A stretch of DNA of 64,000 nt from Paralithodes platypus. Taxonomy: Eukaryota > Arthropoda > Malacostraca > Decapoda > Lithodidae. The position numbers were made by a program, and so were the translations under genes. A model generated the notes under the pieces. That model worked only from the letters and a program-made list of their open reading frames with translations. It searched no databases and had not been told where the DNA came from. Positions 53,728 through 64,000 of this stretch are shown in pieces. Each line of letters starts with the position of its first letter. Position 1 is the stretch's first letter. The stretch covers positions 21,257,676 to 21,321,675 of the forward strand of contig CM064495.1 of the NCBI GenBank assembly GCA_032716605.1, given 5' to 3'.

Positions 53728-56190
53728 TGGGGTGCGTACCTGTCAGTTCAATGAATACTTCAGTTCGGTAGGAGAAAACTTGAGCCGTAATATTAGGACA
53801 GACCCTTCAGACTTTGAAAAATACCTTCCTGCCCAGTGAATTTTTCGTTCAGGTTAGCTCCAGTTTCGGAGAAGGAACTCCACTCGGTCATTACTAATTT
53901 AAAAAAACTCTTCATGTGGTTATGATGACATTCCTGTTACCATTGTTAAGGAATGTATAAACGAAATTGTTCCTTTTCTTAAACACATAATTAACAGATC
54001 CTTCAAATCAAGTATATTTCCTAATTACCTACAAATAGCTAAAGTAATTCCAATGTTTAAAAAAGGTGACAGATCCAACCCCCAAAACTATAGGCCAATT
54101 TCCCTACTCACAATATTTAGCAAAATATTTGAAAAAGTTGTCTGCTCCAGGCTAACACAATAATTAGAAACCAATGCTCTCCTAACGAAATGCCAGTTTG
54201 GTTTTCGTCCCAGGTCATCAACTGAGTGTGCCATTTACCAGCTCTCTAAAGAAATGTACAAGGTTTTAGACACCAAATCATACCAATTGACTGTCTTTTG
54301 TGATCTATCAAAAGCCTTTGACACCATACCCCATAATATTTTAATTAAAAAACTAGAGAATTACGGAATACGAGGCCCACCCCTTAACTGGTTTAAGAGT
54401 TATTTAAGTAACCGTAAACAATTTGTATTTTTCAATAACACTTGTTCAGAATACAGGAATATGAAGTATGGTGTCCCACAGGGTTCGGTACTTGGTCCGG
54501 TGTTATTTAATTTGTTTATTAATGATATTATAAATTCAAGCACTAAAATAAAATTTCTACTTTATGCCGATGATACCAATATTTATCTACAGGGTAATAA
54601 TATTCTCGAATTATCAAACCAAATGAATGAAGAAATTAACAAAGTTTCTAATTGGATTAAATCAAACAGTTTAACGCTCAATCTTGGTAAAACTCATTAT
54701 TTAGTGACTAATTTTAGCTCGAATCAAATTCCCAATATTGTCATTAAAATCGATGAACACATTATTGAGCAGGTTAAGGAAGCTAAATTTCTTGGTGTTA
54801 CCATCGACAGCGCAATGACCTGGAAAACACACGTACTGTACATATATGACATAAAATTGAAAAAATCTAAAATTACTGGAATAGTTTATAAAACAAGAGA
54901 TTCGTTCAACATCAACTTACTAAAACAAATGTATTTTGCTTTAATTTATCCTCATATTATTTATTGTGCTACTACCTGGGGAGGAGCCAATAAAACTTAT
55001 TTAGACGCTATATTTCTAGCTCAGAAAAAGATATTACGAATTATTACCTATCAATCATATAACGCTCACACTGGACCTATATATAAAGATCTTGGTTTAT
55101 TGTAATTAAATTATATTCTTTTTTCACAAGCAGTCCGTTTTGTATATATAGATGTAAATCAACAATTACTCATGGATGGCAATTTTGACTTACCCTTAAC
55201 CAACGGCGCACGACATCTGTCGAGTTAAATAAATTTGGACTATGTGGCGGTGCACGACAGCTGTCGAGTGCCATTTTCAGCACGTAATGTTGCTGAGAGA
55301 GAGAGCTGTGCGGTGGGACGAGCGTAGTAACCTTATGACCGCTCCCCACGACCACCGTGGACGTACTGAACTGTATTCTACCCTCCTCCTCCCTCTCTCA
55401 CTCGCTACACAGGGAATTATGTACAGAAATTACCTTATTTTAGGTTTTTTGCACTCGTGTTGCACGATCGTTGAAAGAGAACCAGTGGTCGTACAAGGAT
55501 GGTTCGGGTGTCATTGGAAAGCTCTGTTTACGCCCTTTCAGGGATAGATCATTGTTTTACGCTCTGGGTCTTGTTTATGCATGAAAATGAGCACGGAAAA
55601 AAAACTGCTGGGCGGCGCAGTGTAAAATACCCTACCACCCGCTCTTTGTGTGTTAATGACACACAATTTTAACACACGAGGAGTCGTGGAGTCATTACGA
55701 CTACCTCATTATAGAACAACACATGGACAACGTAGCCTACATTACAGGGGCCCGAAATTGTGGAACACGTTGAACAAATCTGTTAGACACTCCGAATCTT
55801 TATTTGCATTTAAAACTAAAATCAAACAAAGCTTCCTTAATCAATATTAGTACTTAATTGCAGTCTCTGAAAGCAAAAGTTTGTTTATAATATTATGTAT
55901 ACTTACCTTATCTTTAATATATTTTAGCATACTGAGTAGGTCACATATCAATTGTATAATTAATAAGAACCACTACAAATTATTATAGCTTGAATATTGT
56001 TTATTACATCTAATAATTGTTGAGCAACTATGTGCTGTTTAGCTTCATATATTTTATATGCCTATATACCTAGCTAACATGAACTACTTCTTAGCTAGCT
56101 GCACTTGCCACATTAATTACTATATGTATCATCATTCTTATTGTATATGTACCTTTTGGCAATACAAAATATCAATCAATCAACAAAATA
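53728..56190 (+). mobile_element. LINE C in element B, copy 2
   Basis: Same start and end points in element B as copy 1. RT blocks are in one frame from 54254 to 55105 (CDLSKAFDTIPHNIL, YGVPQGSVLGPVLF, LLYADDTNIYL, NWIKSNSLTLNLGKTHYLV), the best preserved LINE C segment here. A TAA in place of a sense codon near 55103 and a family-3 MITE at about 55194-55652 break the C-terminus. Downstream GPKLWNTLN and a stop at 55848 are as in copy 1. Confidence 0.8.
55194..55652 (+). mobile_element. TTAA MITE, family 3, inside LINE C copy 2
   Basis: Counterpart of 49079-49559 at the same LINE position. The right TTAA is 55653-55656; the left one has decayed to TTAC (55190-55193). A deletion of about 25 bp near 55600 distinguishes it from copy 1. 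Confidence 0.75.
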
Positions 56191-56494
56191 AAACAAAATT
56201 GAAAGGCACCTTGCCTCTCCCAACTGACCCTCAGTACCGCCTTCGTCGTCTCATAGCTATTGTCGACGGAAAAGGGCAGAGAATACAGACCGCACGAACT
56301 TTAAAACTACTCATCAACCAACCAGGTCAAGTTTTACTAGCCAAGACTGCGGTCGGGAACTAATATCCAGCAATCCAGTTACATAAATGTATTTGTCAAC
56401 ACAGTGGACTGGTTGATTGGCAGAACGATGGCAGGGATTTTAAAGGGATAGTATTGCGGCAATCAGGAGCTTGCCTTAATTTAGCACGGGATGA
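56191..56494 (+). other. Element B 3' internal tail, copy 2
   Basis: Counterpart of 50096-50400, leading directly into the complete 3' LTR. Confidence 0.6.
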
Positions 56495-56934
56495 TGAAGT
56501 AAGATTCCTGCCAGCCAATCAACGCGCTGCAAATCACCATCCCTTTTAACCAGCTGAGTTCGACATTTCCCACCACTCTGCCACACCCGCCCGGGCAGCC
56601 AATCAGGATCCTCCATTGTTGGAGCACGTAAGGACCGAGCCAGCCGCGAACGCATCTCCACTTTTCAAATCGCTCTCGCTCCCTCCACCGGTCGTTTCTT
56701 CAAGTTGCAATAGGTCTATAAAATCAGTGCAAGCCCCATACTCCTGCAAGCCACTACGAGACCTTTGCAACCATCTCCATGGGACTTATTACGAAGAGAG
56801 AAGACCCGAGGAGGGAGAAAGAAACCATCAAAACGCACGGCTAGAGGAAGTACTGCCCGGGCGGCTGGCTCAACCAATCACAGCGTGCCAAATAGTGAGG
56901 CAGAGTTATAAAGGGATTGGGGAGGGGCTGCTGA

Positions 56935-57485
56935 CGTGGCAACCCGGGCCTATGTTGTTGACAACGCTGGTTTCGATCAGTAGGGTTAAGCAATGTGGGA
57001 TCTGGTCAGTAGTTAGATGGGTGACCTCCTGGTACCAGCACACAGCTGCTGGGTGGGTTAGGGGCCTTGTACCAGCAGGTAGAAGCTGGATGGGTGAACA
57101 CCCAGTACCAACACAGATCAGATGTTGCCACACATACATGGGATGGGTGAAATTTCCCTGGCTTGCCACCAGGGTCATAGTAGCCCAGGAGTGTTGAACA
57201 AACTCCAATTCCTGTGTAGTTCCGTCTCACTCAGACGAAAATGAGTACCTGGAATCGTTGTGGCACAAATGAATCCAGGGACCTGATTGGTGGCTTCCTG
57301 CTACCAATCAAACACACGAGAATGAGAACTTGGCTAGCCACCAGGATTGCTCATAAGTCATTGGGCTGACTTGCTCTCGTGTTAGCCTTGTCCCACCCAG
57401 ACATAAAAATGGGTACCTGGAGTGTAAAAACGGCATTGGCAAGGTCGTATCCTGGGGTAAATTTGATTACTTGTCTCACCATTTC
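56935..57485 (+). mobile_element. 5S-rRNA-derived SINE-like insertion in 3' LTR
   Basis: 56961-57040 matches the 3' two thirds of a 5S rRNA: TTCGATCAG, GGGTTAAGCAATGTGGG, TCTGGTCAGTAGTTAGATGG and GTGACCTCCTGG. Two further degenerate GGATGGGTGA-type repeats follow at about 57090 and 57145. The tail has two ATGGGTACCTGG/ATGAGTACCTGG segments (57241, 57409). The 5' LTR lacks all of it. Too diverged and incomplete to be a 5S gene; a 5S-headed SINE or a 5S pseudogene cluster. Exact boundaries are unclear. Confidence 0.6.
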
Positions 57486-58754
57486 TATATTTTCCCAATC
57501 CCTGCAGACGGCACTCACGTCACGGACTCCACTTGGCTCACCTGCCAGCAACTCTCTACCTCTCCCTCACCTGTACAGTGATGGGAGCTTGGCCAAACCT
57601 GCTCCAGCCTACCAGCTTGCTTACCACCCACCAATAACGTCCACTTCTGGCCTACAACAACTTTCCCCTGCTGACTAGATACACCATCAGTATCCTGGTG
57701 CTTGTTGTCATATTGCTAGCTTACACACTTATAGCCAAGCAATTCAAGAGGGGCGACAAGTAGTAGATGGGACTGAAGACTTCCAGAAGACATATTGGCC
57801 AGCTATGAGGTGGTGAAGACTGCTCCAGAAACAACCCAGACTTTTTAAAGGACCCTTAATGGGTCCGAAATAGATTAATGGAAAGAGAGAAAAATGCTTG
57901 ACAAACCCAGTGGTTCCAACCAATTATAATTAGATGTGTTCTTATAGAACAAAATTAAAGAGAAAACGATAGACTCATGAATAAATAAAAGGATGCATTG
58001 TTGAGAGAGATAGCTGTTAATGTTAGAGAAGGCTCCATGCCATTTAGCTATAAATAGGATAGGATCTTATAGGGTAATAAGTAAAGGGGATTACTAAGAA
58101 TCATACGGGAATCTGTTTATATAATGATTAATGATAACGGGGTTATGCCAATTGTTAAAGAATAGGAATTAATCATGTTTGTGATAGGTTAGACTTAGCT
58201 TGAGAAAAAGTCAGGAAGGACACAAGTCCGTTTGATGAAATATATTGTTTTTGTATAAAGGAAACATAGTTTTTCGATTAAAGAGACTATTGTACGAAAT
58301 ACGGTTCTCAGATTAAGCGACCTGCAATCATGACATAAGTAACAAATCGAGGCGACTATTACAAGGGGTGTTGTATTATTGAAAGTAGTCATTTTGTGTT
58401 GAATGAAATAGTGTTCTGATATACCAGGCGATCAAGTGTTAAATTGTTGTAATAAGCTAATGTTGACATATCGGATATATTGAAATATGTAATGATCTAT
58501 ATGAGTTGAAACTTGATTATAAGTTAAATAAAATAGGAGTTAAATTGTATTGTATAACTTCATTTGTGAGATAGGAATCAGGAGTGTGGGACACTCCGGA
58601 ACAGAATTAGATTTAAGTAATTGCCTATGGGTACATATTTACGTGTTTTTGAGATATATGATATAAATAGATGAGATGTAAATATTGGAACGTCTAGATT
58701 AACGTGATTCAAGCCTAGGTCCTACGATTGGACAATCTGAGGCATAGTAAAACA

Positions 58755-58756
58755 TA

Positions 58757-58796
<40 letters not shown>
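58755..58796. repeat. (TA)n microsatellite in 3' LTR
   Basis: About 20 TA units; the 5' LTR has only about 6 at the matching place (41490-41504). Confidence 0.9.
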
Positions 58797-58799
<3 letters not shown>

Positions 58800-59184
58800 T
58801 AGGTTGTAAGTTTAGGGACGTTTAGATTAGATAGGTTAAAGCCTTGGTCTTACCATAGGACATATTGAGGCGCAGAAACGTTTTGTTAATTTATTTTGGA
58901 AATAGCGACGTGCCTTTGGATCGAAGTCAGAGTGAATCAATGCCTGAATAACGGGTATCCAAATAGGTGGTAACGGGCATTTAAGAGTTTCAACGTACAA
59001 TCTATATTGGGTCAACGGTAATATTCAATTTATGGATTGAACTCATTCCGGCCCGAACAGAGAATCGATTGCTATGAGGATATATGCTATCAGGAAGTGT
59101 TGTTAAATAAAGGATACAAACTTCTTAACAACTGTCGAATTATTCCCACCTTAGTAGCAAACTTAGAATAAGTACTACAATTAT

Positions 59185-60660
59185 TATTAATATTATTAAA
59201 TACTGTAGGTTCATTATTGATATTATTATTTTCAGAATATAACAGAGACGAAAAGTAGCTATACACATTTCCTATCTCTGTTTCCTTATAACAACAGTAC
59301 GTGAATTATCAAATATATATGATTACCTTTCAATATAATTGTTTGTAGGAAACATATCCATAATATTACTTTGAAAGGCTATGTTGAGTTTGTATTTGAT
59401 ATAACTAATGCAATCTATACATTGTATATATTATGGATAATAATAATGTATATTCTGTGGTCAATAAACTATTCACCTATCTGTCAATATTTCCATTGTT
59501 TTTACATTCCCGAAAAAGCGGTGCCGGGACGTCAAGTTTGCGAACGATTTGGAATATCATAATACACTAATACCCCCCAAAAAAAAAAATCACAACTCTT
59601 TAACACTATCTGGTGCAACACCCACGGATTATTATGATATTTATATATTATCATTGATCGTTTTGATTGCTGTTGTCATTTTCGACCAATGTCATTTTAG
59701 TTCCCATCTAAAGAAAAAATCACCTTAGACCCCCTTAGAAAGAAAACAAAATACATAATAACATAAATATTACGCCACACAAACCCCCTTAAAAATAAAC
59801 ATGTACATTTTTCGGAAGAAAACAAATCCTGGCCAAAGGCAGCAGGCTTCTTCTAAATTGTAAAGTTGCTATCGCTCTCCCAGAATAGATCGACAGCTGA
59901 ATGGCGTGAAGTGTCTTATAATCTTCATACTAATGAGGTGAAACGTAATAAAATCTCCAACCAATGGAGTGAAACAGGGTTGTTAAAAAAAAACCCACCT
60001 GCACCAAATAGGGTTAAGCCTACGTAGTGTCATGCCCCTTCTGAATAGTAATAACAACCGTGTTTGACAGGTGTGGTTTGATATCTAAGAGCTAAATGTC
60101 TATGTTTGAAACCTAGCGTGGGACCAATAGTTTCAGGGAGAGTCCAGTCACACAAATATCATCATGTCGATATTATCTAGGCTTCGTTCAACTACGCCTG
60201 GCTGTGGGTGGCAAAGGTATGAGAATGCTACTTACTGTCTACCTCATCGTATCTACATTGTATCACACCTACCAACAACTTGTTATATGTATATCAATTG
60301 CAGTGTTTCATAATGCGATATTATATAAATGGAATTATACAGTAAATTACAGCAATCTATAAGGAATGAATCAATATTTTTCTTAGATTGATTAAAATTA
60401 AAATCAGACATTGGTATCTGTCAACATTAATTACTTGTCAATCAAGCAACTACATATTAAAAGGATATATTATAGTCCAAGACTCTGGAGTGTATGAAGC
60501 GCATTCCTTCGTTATTTACTTCCTCGAGTCACTTTTTATTTCGGCTCAAGTCACTGCTCACTGCTTTCATACATGGATTGGGACTACAGAGAATCAATAC
60601 TTGATTGCTTTAGGGCCTCACTCAAGCACAAGTCAGCTAACTAACTGATTATGTCTGTTT
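59185..60660. other. Unassigned AT-rich stretch
   Basis: No domain or strong repeat. The flank right after the LTR (ATTATTATTAATATTATTAA) closely resembles the flank left of the 5' LTR. Confidence 0.5.
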
Positions 60661-60884
60661 GTTCTTGTGCGTTTCACAGACCGCCCACCAAAACAATAAC
60701 ACTTTCTCTAGCACAGTTGCATGCGGTTTTAAGCCATGAAATTGCCCTTAGGCTTAACGAAGGCCATCCAGGCCCCACAGGTATAGCTCGAAATGGCCTG
60801 TACAAAGACCATCCGGGCTCGGTGAGGTAAACTGCTTCAAAATCCGTGTTTCCAGGCATTTGTAATCTAATGTACCTTGAATTT

Positions 60885-60935
60885 GGCTCTGTCACTCTTT
60901 CAATTATGGGGAATCATTAAAGGCAGCTTTACCTG
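60885..60935 (+). mobile_element. Possible LINE J 3' tail remnant
   Basis: TTTGGCTCTGTCACTCTTTC followed by AATTATGGGG resembles the inverse of 31560-31600. Only about 45 bp align, so this is tentative. Confidence 0.3.
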
Positions 60936-61206
60936 TTGTGTCCTTCAACAATTCTTACACATTGAAAAAGAAAAAGAAAAAATGTGAGAGGCCAACATGA
61001 AAGCATTACAGGAAACAAGAGCTTTTCACGTGACTGTTGAGGAAAGTGGAAAGTTCAGAGTGATAACAGGCCAGGAACGAGGATTGTGTACACATCAACA
61101 CAAAGAGAGGAAGAGAAAAATAGGCCAATTGGTGAAGAAACCGGTTGACAAAGGTGAGGTCATACTGAAGGCTCAACTTTTAAGAGAGAACATAGTGATA
61201 TAGTTA

Positions 61207-61244
61207 AATAGATATATATCTACCATATACAGTATGTATATATA

Positions 61245-61298
<54 letters not shown>

Positions 61299-61303
61299 TG
61301 TAT

Positions 61304-61352
<49 letters not shown>

Positions 61353-61355
61353 AGA
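61207..61355. repeat. (TA)n microsatellite
   Basis: TA tract with short ACTGTATA interruptions. Frames here are artefacts. Confidence 0.9.
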
Positions 61356-61386
61356 ATATATCACAAATACACGTGAGCCACTAAAT

Positions 61387-61529
61387 GTTTCTAGTCTCTC
61401 AGTGGGGATCGAACCATCGACCATCAGGATGATAGCCGACGCTTTAATCAAGACTGCCGTGGTGTAATTGATTAAAGCGTCGGCTATCATCCTGATGGTC
61501 GATGGTTCGATCCCCACTGAGAGACTAGA

Positions 61530-61532
<3 letters not shown>
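61387..61532. repeat. Perfect 64-bp inverted repeat with tRNA-like heads
   Basis: 61387-61450 is the exact inverse of 61469-61532, with an 18-bp loop. The right arm plus loop on the plus strand gives GCCGTGGTGTAATTGATTAA (A-box region) and GATGGTTCGATCCCCACTG (B box), a tRNA-derived Pol III head. (TA)n tracts lie close on both sides. Confidence 0.85.

Positions 61533-61591
<59 letters not shown>
61533..61591. repeat. (TA)n microsatellite
   Basis: TA tract directly after the palindrome. Confidence 0.95.
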
Positions 61592-61594
<3 letters not shown>

Positions 61595-61599
61595 AGTGA

Positions 61600-62990
61600 G
61601 TTTACAGATTGATATAAATGGTGTTATACCAGGACCTGAACAATACACCCTGGGAATCAAAGCCATACATTCAGTGAAAAGAACAAAGCAGTACCCCTTA
61701 CCAGTACTACACTCTATAGACCAATGAGAGGACAAAGCACCACCCCTAGCTGTAAGGGCACAAGTCCAGCCCACCTGAGGAGCGGGTAGAGGGCCCTTAT
61801 GCCTGCAGCCAGATAGCCTGCAGGTGGAACGAAAAGCTGAGATACCTCATTGGCGAGACAGAAGATGGCAGCTCACCTGACACAGGCCCAGCTCGCCTCT
61901 CTGAGCAATTTGATAAGACATAATTATTTGAGTAACTCTGTACTGCCACCTGGATAATCTGGTGAACCTCAGCCTGGACATTCCCGCAAAATACCATGAC
62001 ATTCCGGTTACCCTCTGCCTGAACATTCCGGCCAAATACCTGGACAATCCAGTCACCTAAAGTCTGGACAATTCGGTAAGCTTGAGCAACTCAGCAGCAC
62101 TTCTTCTTGCCCTGGAAAATCCAGGCAAAGACAGACACCTTAGGAACTCGGACCTCATCAATCTAATAGAGATTTAGAAATTAAAAGTGAGAGAGAGAGA
62201 GAGAGAGAGCGCATGAGAGCATGAGAGCATCCCAAGGGAAGAAGAAAAAAAGGATGCGGATCGGTCAACCTTACCAAACCATCAGCAGAAGTGACTGAGG
62301 ACTGGTACCAGAAGATCCCTATCATCCCAAAGACCCAGCAGGAGAAAATGGCCTTTACCCTAGACAGTAGACACCCACCAAGCCCATCCCGGACGGGTAC
62401 AAAAGTTGGCTCAACCTGAACAAGAAGAAGAAATACAATCCAAACGACTATCCCTAAATTCTTAAATATGTGAAAATACAACTTCTTCACTCTAGAACGG
62501 CTCCGTTCCCGCAGTTCAAGTATATATTTACACACAGTAATGTTTGCCTCTGACAACACCCGCCTTGAAGACATTTGTTATATTAAATTCTATAACCATG
62601 CCCCATTGTAATTCAGACATTCATAAGTTTGCCTTCTTGGGGACATCATTTCCTTGTACATATGTATTGCAAATAATCTTATGTTCATTTACACTCAAGT
62701 CTTTATCAATTCTTCTTGCTCAGCCATTAGCCTTAAATAAATACTTTTACTAAAGTTTCCTCAGCACCACCTATGTAACGTTGCTTAATTGTGATTGTTT
62801 CAACTACTGCTATACTGTATATGCCAATTACCAATGCAAGTTATTAATACATTACAATCTTATTTACCAAGCCTGTGTAGGCCTATTCTGTTTAGTCTTA
62901 CCTTCCCAGTCAATTAAGGACCTTCTAGTTCATACAATAAAGCTCACTTGACTCTAACAACGATACTGAGAGCCGGTATCTTAAAGCCAT
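61600..62990. other. Unassigned stretch with short degenerate repeats
   Basis: 61930-62120 contains several CTGGACATTCCGG-like units at irregular 30-40 bp spacing. A (GA)n tract lies at about 62188-62210. No protein domain was recognised. Confidence 0.45.
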
Positions 62991-62994
62991 TTAA

Positions 62995-63201
62995 CCCCTT
63001 CAATACCGGTGATGTACTTTTCATTACATTGTGGCAACTATTAGACGATTTTGTTCAGCTTAGGAAGGACGCCTACCCATTAAAATGCTACAGCCTATCT
63101 CAAATAATTCTTTTAGCTACCATATACTTTTCCTAAGCTTCATAAAATCGTCTAAATGTAGCTGATATAAAATAGAAAAGATGCAGCCGGTACAGAAAGG
63201 G
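62995..63201. mobile_element. Short TTAA MITE, family 6, copy b
   Basis: TTAA at 62991-62994 and 63202-63205. Left end CCCCTTCAATACCGG; right end in reverse CCCTTTCTGTACCGG, a good 15-bp inverted pair. Interior ACGATTTTG and AAAATCGT segments also pair. 207 bp, non-coding. Confidence 0.75.
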
Positions 63202-63255
63202 TTAATAATAGCAAGAGCAAAGCTGATACATTATAGAAAGAGAGACAGAAATATT

Positions 63256-63388
63256 AACAAATATACTGTACAATTAATAATTAACAAATATACTGTACAA
63301 TTAATAATTAACAAATATACTGTACAATTAATAATTAACAAATATACTGTACAATTAATAATTAACAAATACACTGTACAATTAAGAA
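63256..63388. repeat. 27-bp minisatellite
   Basis: About five units of AACAAATATACTGTACAATT plus AATAATT. The unit is a multiple of three, which creates a repeating INKYTVQLI frame on the plus strand and its mirror on the minus strand; neither is a gene. Confidence 0.9.
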
Positions 63389-63409
63389 TTATACAGATAA
63401 CTAGATAAA

Positions 63410-63411
<2 letters not shown>

Positions 63412-63440
<29 letters not shown>
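63412..63440. repeat. (GA)n microsatellite
   Basis: About 14 GA units. Confidence 0.9.
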
Positions 63441-63451
63441 TAAACACTTAA

Positions 63452-63811
63452 GGGGGGATGAGCCGATTTTCTGGACCACTTTCTCCCTCATGTTTAGCCC
63501 CATTAGTTTTCAGATGTTAAGATGTTTGCCCCATTAGTTAGTCGATTTTAAGACCTTTTGCCCCATTTCTCCGTCAATATTTAGACCTTTCGTGCTATTT
63601 AGGTGTCGATTTTTTCCCTGGCGAACGATAGTGAGCCTGTAATTTTGGAAGAACCGGCCTTCGGCCGGGACATTTTACTACCGAAAAATTTACAAATTAA
63701 TCTAGAAAGGGGATCTAATGGATGTTTTTTTAATTTGATGGAGGTCTAGGGAGGAAACTAGAAAAATAATGAATACATGCAAAAATCGCCCAAAAAGTGA
63801 ACCATCCCCCC
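63452..63811. mobile_element. TTAA MITE, family 5
   Basis: TTAA at 63448-63451 and 63812-63815. Left end GGGGGGATGAGCCGATTTTC; right end in reverse GGGGGGATGGTTCACTTTTT. 360 bp, with repeated GCCCCATTAGTT segments and a GGCCTTCGGCC hairpin at about 63657. Non-coding. Confidence 0.75.
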
Positions 63812-64000
63812 TTAAGATCTTGAGGAACTGTGGCAGGAGGAAGGAATGAAACAGCAAGGTTTGAAGAAAATAAAGTGCGGAGAGTGAGAGAGGAGGGAGG
63901 AAAGGTAAAGTTGATGAAAATATTATACATTTGTCTAGCTATTTATCTATCTATAACTATCATTTATCCATTCTATGTCTCTATCTTTGTGTAGGTTTGT

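Larger units (their letters stand above)
56495..59179 (+). repeat. 3' LTR of element B
   Basis: It starts TGAAGTAAG and ends TACTACA. It aligns with the 5' LTR before 37443 and after 40196. It lacks the half-LINE and the family-2 MITE, so it supplies the empty sites. It carries a 5S-derived insertion in the middle and a longer (TA)n tract (about 58755-58795) than the 5' LTR. Confidence 0.85.
36993..59184 (+). mobile_element. Composite Ty3/gypsy element B: LTR - internal - partial LTR - internal - LTR
   Basis: LTR copies lie at 36998-42521 (swollen by insertions), 50401-50520 (truncated) and 56495-59179. Internal copy 1 (42522-50400) has PBS, gag and pol; copy 2 (50521-56494) starts in mid-pol. 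LTR ends are TGAAGTAAG and TACTACA, an imperfect inverted pair. Flanks ATCAT (36993-36997) and ATTAT (59180-59184) agree at four of five positions as a target duplication. Both internal copies share the same LINE and MITE insertions and the same disabling changes, so they arose by duplication of one already damaged element. Confidence 0.8.

Noticed and set aside
47612..56190. Two independent insertions of LINE C
   Set aside because: Same boundaries in element B, same inner MITE and same frameshift near the start; duplication is far more likely.
56961..57040. Functional 5S rRNA gene
   Set aside because: Only about two thirds of the molecule is recognisable, with substitutions in conserved positions, and it lies inside an LTR.
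61387..61532. Functional tRNA genes in the palindrome
   Set aside because: A and B boxes are present but no complete cloverleaf acceptor stem can be paired; also they occur as inverted repeats next to (TA)n tracts.
63256..63388. CRISPR-like array
   Set aside because: The repeats are contiguous with no spacers, and the context is a eukaryotic transposon landscape.
63181..63503. Repetitive INKYTVQLI protein on either strand
   Set aside because: Produced by a 27-bp minisatellite whose unit is a multiple of three.

Overview
The window looks like transposable-element-dominated nuclear DNA from an invertebrate, most probably an arthropod and perhaps a decapod crustacean. The basis is indirect: long (TA)n, (CT)n, (TG)n and (GA)n tracts, abundant AGGCCTA-type motifs, TTAA-flanked short elements, and several LINE and Ty3/gypsy lineages. 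I found no convincing host protein gene, no functional rRNA or tRNA gene, and no CRISPR array. Almost every recognisable protein signature is a retrotransposon domain, and most are broken.

Layout. 1-4645: the 3' half of a Ty3/gypsy element whose integrase lies upstream of reverse transcriptase and RNase H (Gmr1-like order), followed by a long 3' LTR candidate. 6.6-11.5 kb: a decayed RTE-like LINE split by about 2.7 kb of unidentified sequence. 11.6-12 kb and 61.4-61.5 kb: two inverted repeats carrying tRNA-like heads between (TA)n tracts. 14.2-17.1 kb and 21.4-22.2 kb: LINE fragments, mostly on the minus strand. 17.5-19.7 kb: nested TTAA MITEs. 25.2-30.3 kb: an AGGCCTA-rich block full of short hairpin MITEs, with a segmental duplication whose second copy was hit by a LINE. 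30.3-31.9 kb: minus-strand RTE-like LINE. 33.0-36.8 kb: an apparently complete LINE bounded by a 12-bp target-site duplication and carrying a 2A-like motif plus a PHD-like finger.

37.0-59.2 kb is one composite Ty3/gypsy structure: LTR - gag/pol - truncated LTR - pol - LTR. Both internal copies contain the same LINE at the same site, and that LINE contains the same TTAA MITE, so the internal region was duplicated after those insertions. The 5' LTR carries a 2.46-kb ORF1-only LINE with a 13-bp duplication and an intact 536-residue reading frame, plus a TTAA MITE. A third MITE splits the protease. The 3' LTR holds a 5S-rRNA-derived insertion.

Together the pieces give a readable order of insertions. 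About twelve short elements flanked by TTAA (piggyBac-like by target site) recur. Three sit inside recognisable coding frames, and one is confirmed by an empty site in a paralogous LTR. Family names rest on motifs read by eye; no database search was possible.
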